Shown: piece after piece, positions 63,624-64,000 of the stretch | Numbering within the stretch: position 1 is the stretch's first letter | Layout of the letters: each line of letters starts with the position of its first letter | From: Cytophagales bacterium | GTDB lineage: Bacteria; Bacteroidota; Bacteroidia; Cytophagales; Spirosomataceae | Direction: 5' to 3' | Assembly (NCBI GenBank): GCA_013298025.1 | Contig: JAAFJE010000015.1 | Location: 62,001-126,000 of the forward strand | DNA length: 64,000 nt | Notes under the pieces: model-generated | Told to the model about the DNA's origin: nothing | Seen by the model: only the letters and a program-made list of their open reading frames with translations | Database searches by the model: none | Translations under genes and position numbers: made by a program

Positions 63624-64000
63624 TTATCTGCGGCGTTTTCTTACCTTTGCCACTTTGGTCGTGCGTACACGCTCTTCCAAATCGGCGATAACCTTAGCTG
63701 AATTTTCTTTGTTCGATTCGTAAGTTTCGTTCAAAGTACGATAAGAAGCCTGTACTTTGTTGTAATCATCGAGCAAGCGATTGTATTTGATAGTAAGGGT
63801 TTCAAATGTTTCCTTGCTATCTTCTTGGCACTTCATGTAGTCTTCACTTTTTTTCTTGAATTGGCTTTCAAGGCTAAAACGGAAGCTACTCAATTCGGCA
63901 TTTTCTTGTCTTTCCTTTAAGATTTGACTTTCCAGACGGCGGACTTGTTCTTGATACTCAGCCACTTTTTTAGTGTCGGTACAAGACGTTAGAGCAGCTA
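63624..64000 (-). CDS. Coiled-coil lipoprotein, cut by the right window edge
   Basis: The frame is open from the stop at 63624 to the window end. Reading upstream of a GTG at 63965 gives ALTSC-TDTKK, a lipobox with Cys, so the true start lies beyond the window and the GTG is internal. The mature part of about 120 residues is a charged coiled coil (QVRRLESQILKERQENAELS, YNRLLDDYNKVQASYRTLNE) with a basic end, KVRKRRR. It is probably anchored to the periplasmic face of a membrane. The family is not recognised. Confidence 0.7.
   Translation of the reverse strand, partial: AALTSCTDTKKVAEYQEQVRRLESQILKERQENAELSSFRFSLESQFKKKSEDYMKCQEDSKETFETLTIKYNRLLDDYNKVQASYRTLNETYESNKENSAKVIADLEERVRTTKVAKVRKRRR

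Noticed and set aside
1-64000. tRNA, rRNA or CRISPR arrays
   Set aside because: No cloverleaf with conserved TTCGA-type arm, no rRNA segments and no regularly spaced direct repeats were recognised by eye; a covariance-model scan would be decisive.

Overview
This window is a contiguous piece of chromosome from a member of the Bacteroidota, most likely a Cytophagales bacterium (Spirosomataceae-like). That placement is an inference. It rests on a cell-surface protein with the TPR/PD40/CarboxypepD-reg/OmpA architecture of the type IX secretion component PorE, the TPR-DUF4292-EnvC gene block, GH3-serine hydrolase and 7TMR-DISM proteins, FecI-type and other ECF sigma factors, and promoters of the Bacteroidota TTTG-N19-TAnnTTTG type. 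No rRNA, tRNA or CRISPR array was seen. Both ends cut through genes.

Bases 1-9.0 kb read rightward. They hold the tail of an unknown gene, a GH3 hexosaminidase fused to a beta-lactamase-like domain, PnuC, penicillin-binding protein 1C, a glycerophosphodiesterase, IspE and a lone heme-copper oxidase subunit III-like protein. At 9.0-10.4 kb a FecI-like sigma factor is followed, not by the expected anti-sigma gene, but by a decayed IS1-family element. From 10.8 to 25.3 kb come an SNF2 helicase, a periplasmic TPR protein, Hpt, the PorE-like protein, HemJ, an iron alcohol dehydrogenase, a GH95 fucosidase and TypA.

At 25.5-27.4 kb a 7TMR-DISM histidine kinase is split by one extra base in a C5 run. 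The most notable accessory locus is 28.8-30.9 kb. It is an AT-rich two-gene operon, an AAA/ABC-type ATPase overlapping a DUF4435 TOPRIM protein by ATGA, matching the anti-phage system PARIS (AriA/AriB). It sits between lysC and serS, and serS follows it after only 17 bp. The 31-43 kb stretch is mostly housekeeping: LysC, an orphan DUF2281-like antitoxin, RibH, TPR proteins, EnvC, a DUF4292 lipoprotein, a PglD/NeuD-like acyltransferase, PdxJ, a YqeY-like protein, CvpA and RlmN. An Rpn-family nuclease and an orphan sensor kinase follow.

The stretch from 59.0 down to 45.2 kb is one leftward surface-polysaccharide operon. It encodes an SLBB exporter, Wzz, a GT2 enzyme, a sugar-nucleotide epimerase, a Wzy-like polymerase, two AsnB-type amidotransferases and three GT4 glycosyltransferases. 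No flippase or priming transferase is in the window. A perfect 17-bp palindrome carrying consensus DnaA boxes lies just past the operon end. The last part, 59-64 kb, has a DUF2795 protein, a CutC/glycosylasparaginase pair, Nth, an ECF sigma factor with a small co-encoded protein and a textbook promoter, and a coiled-coil lipoprotein running off the right end.
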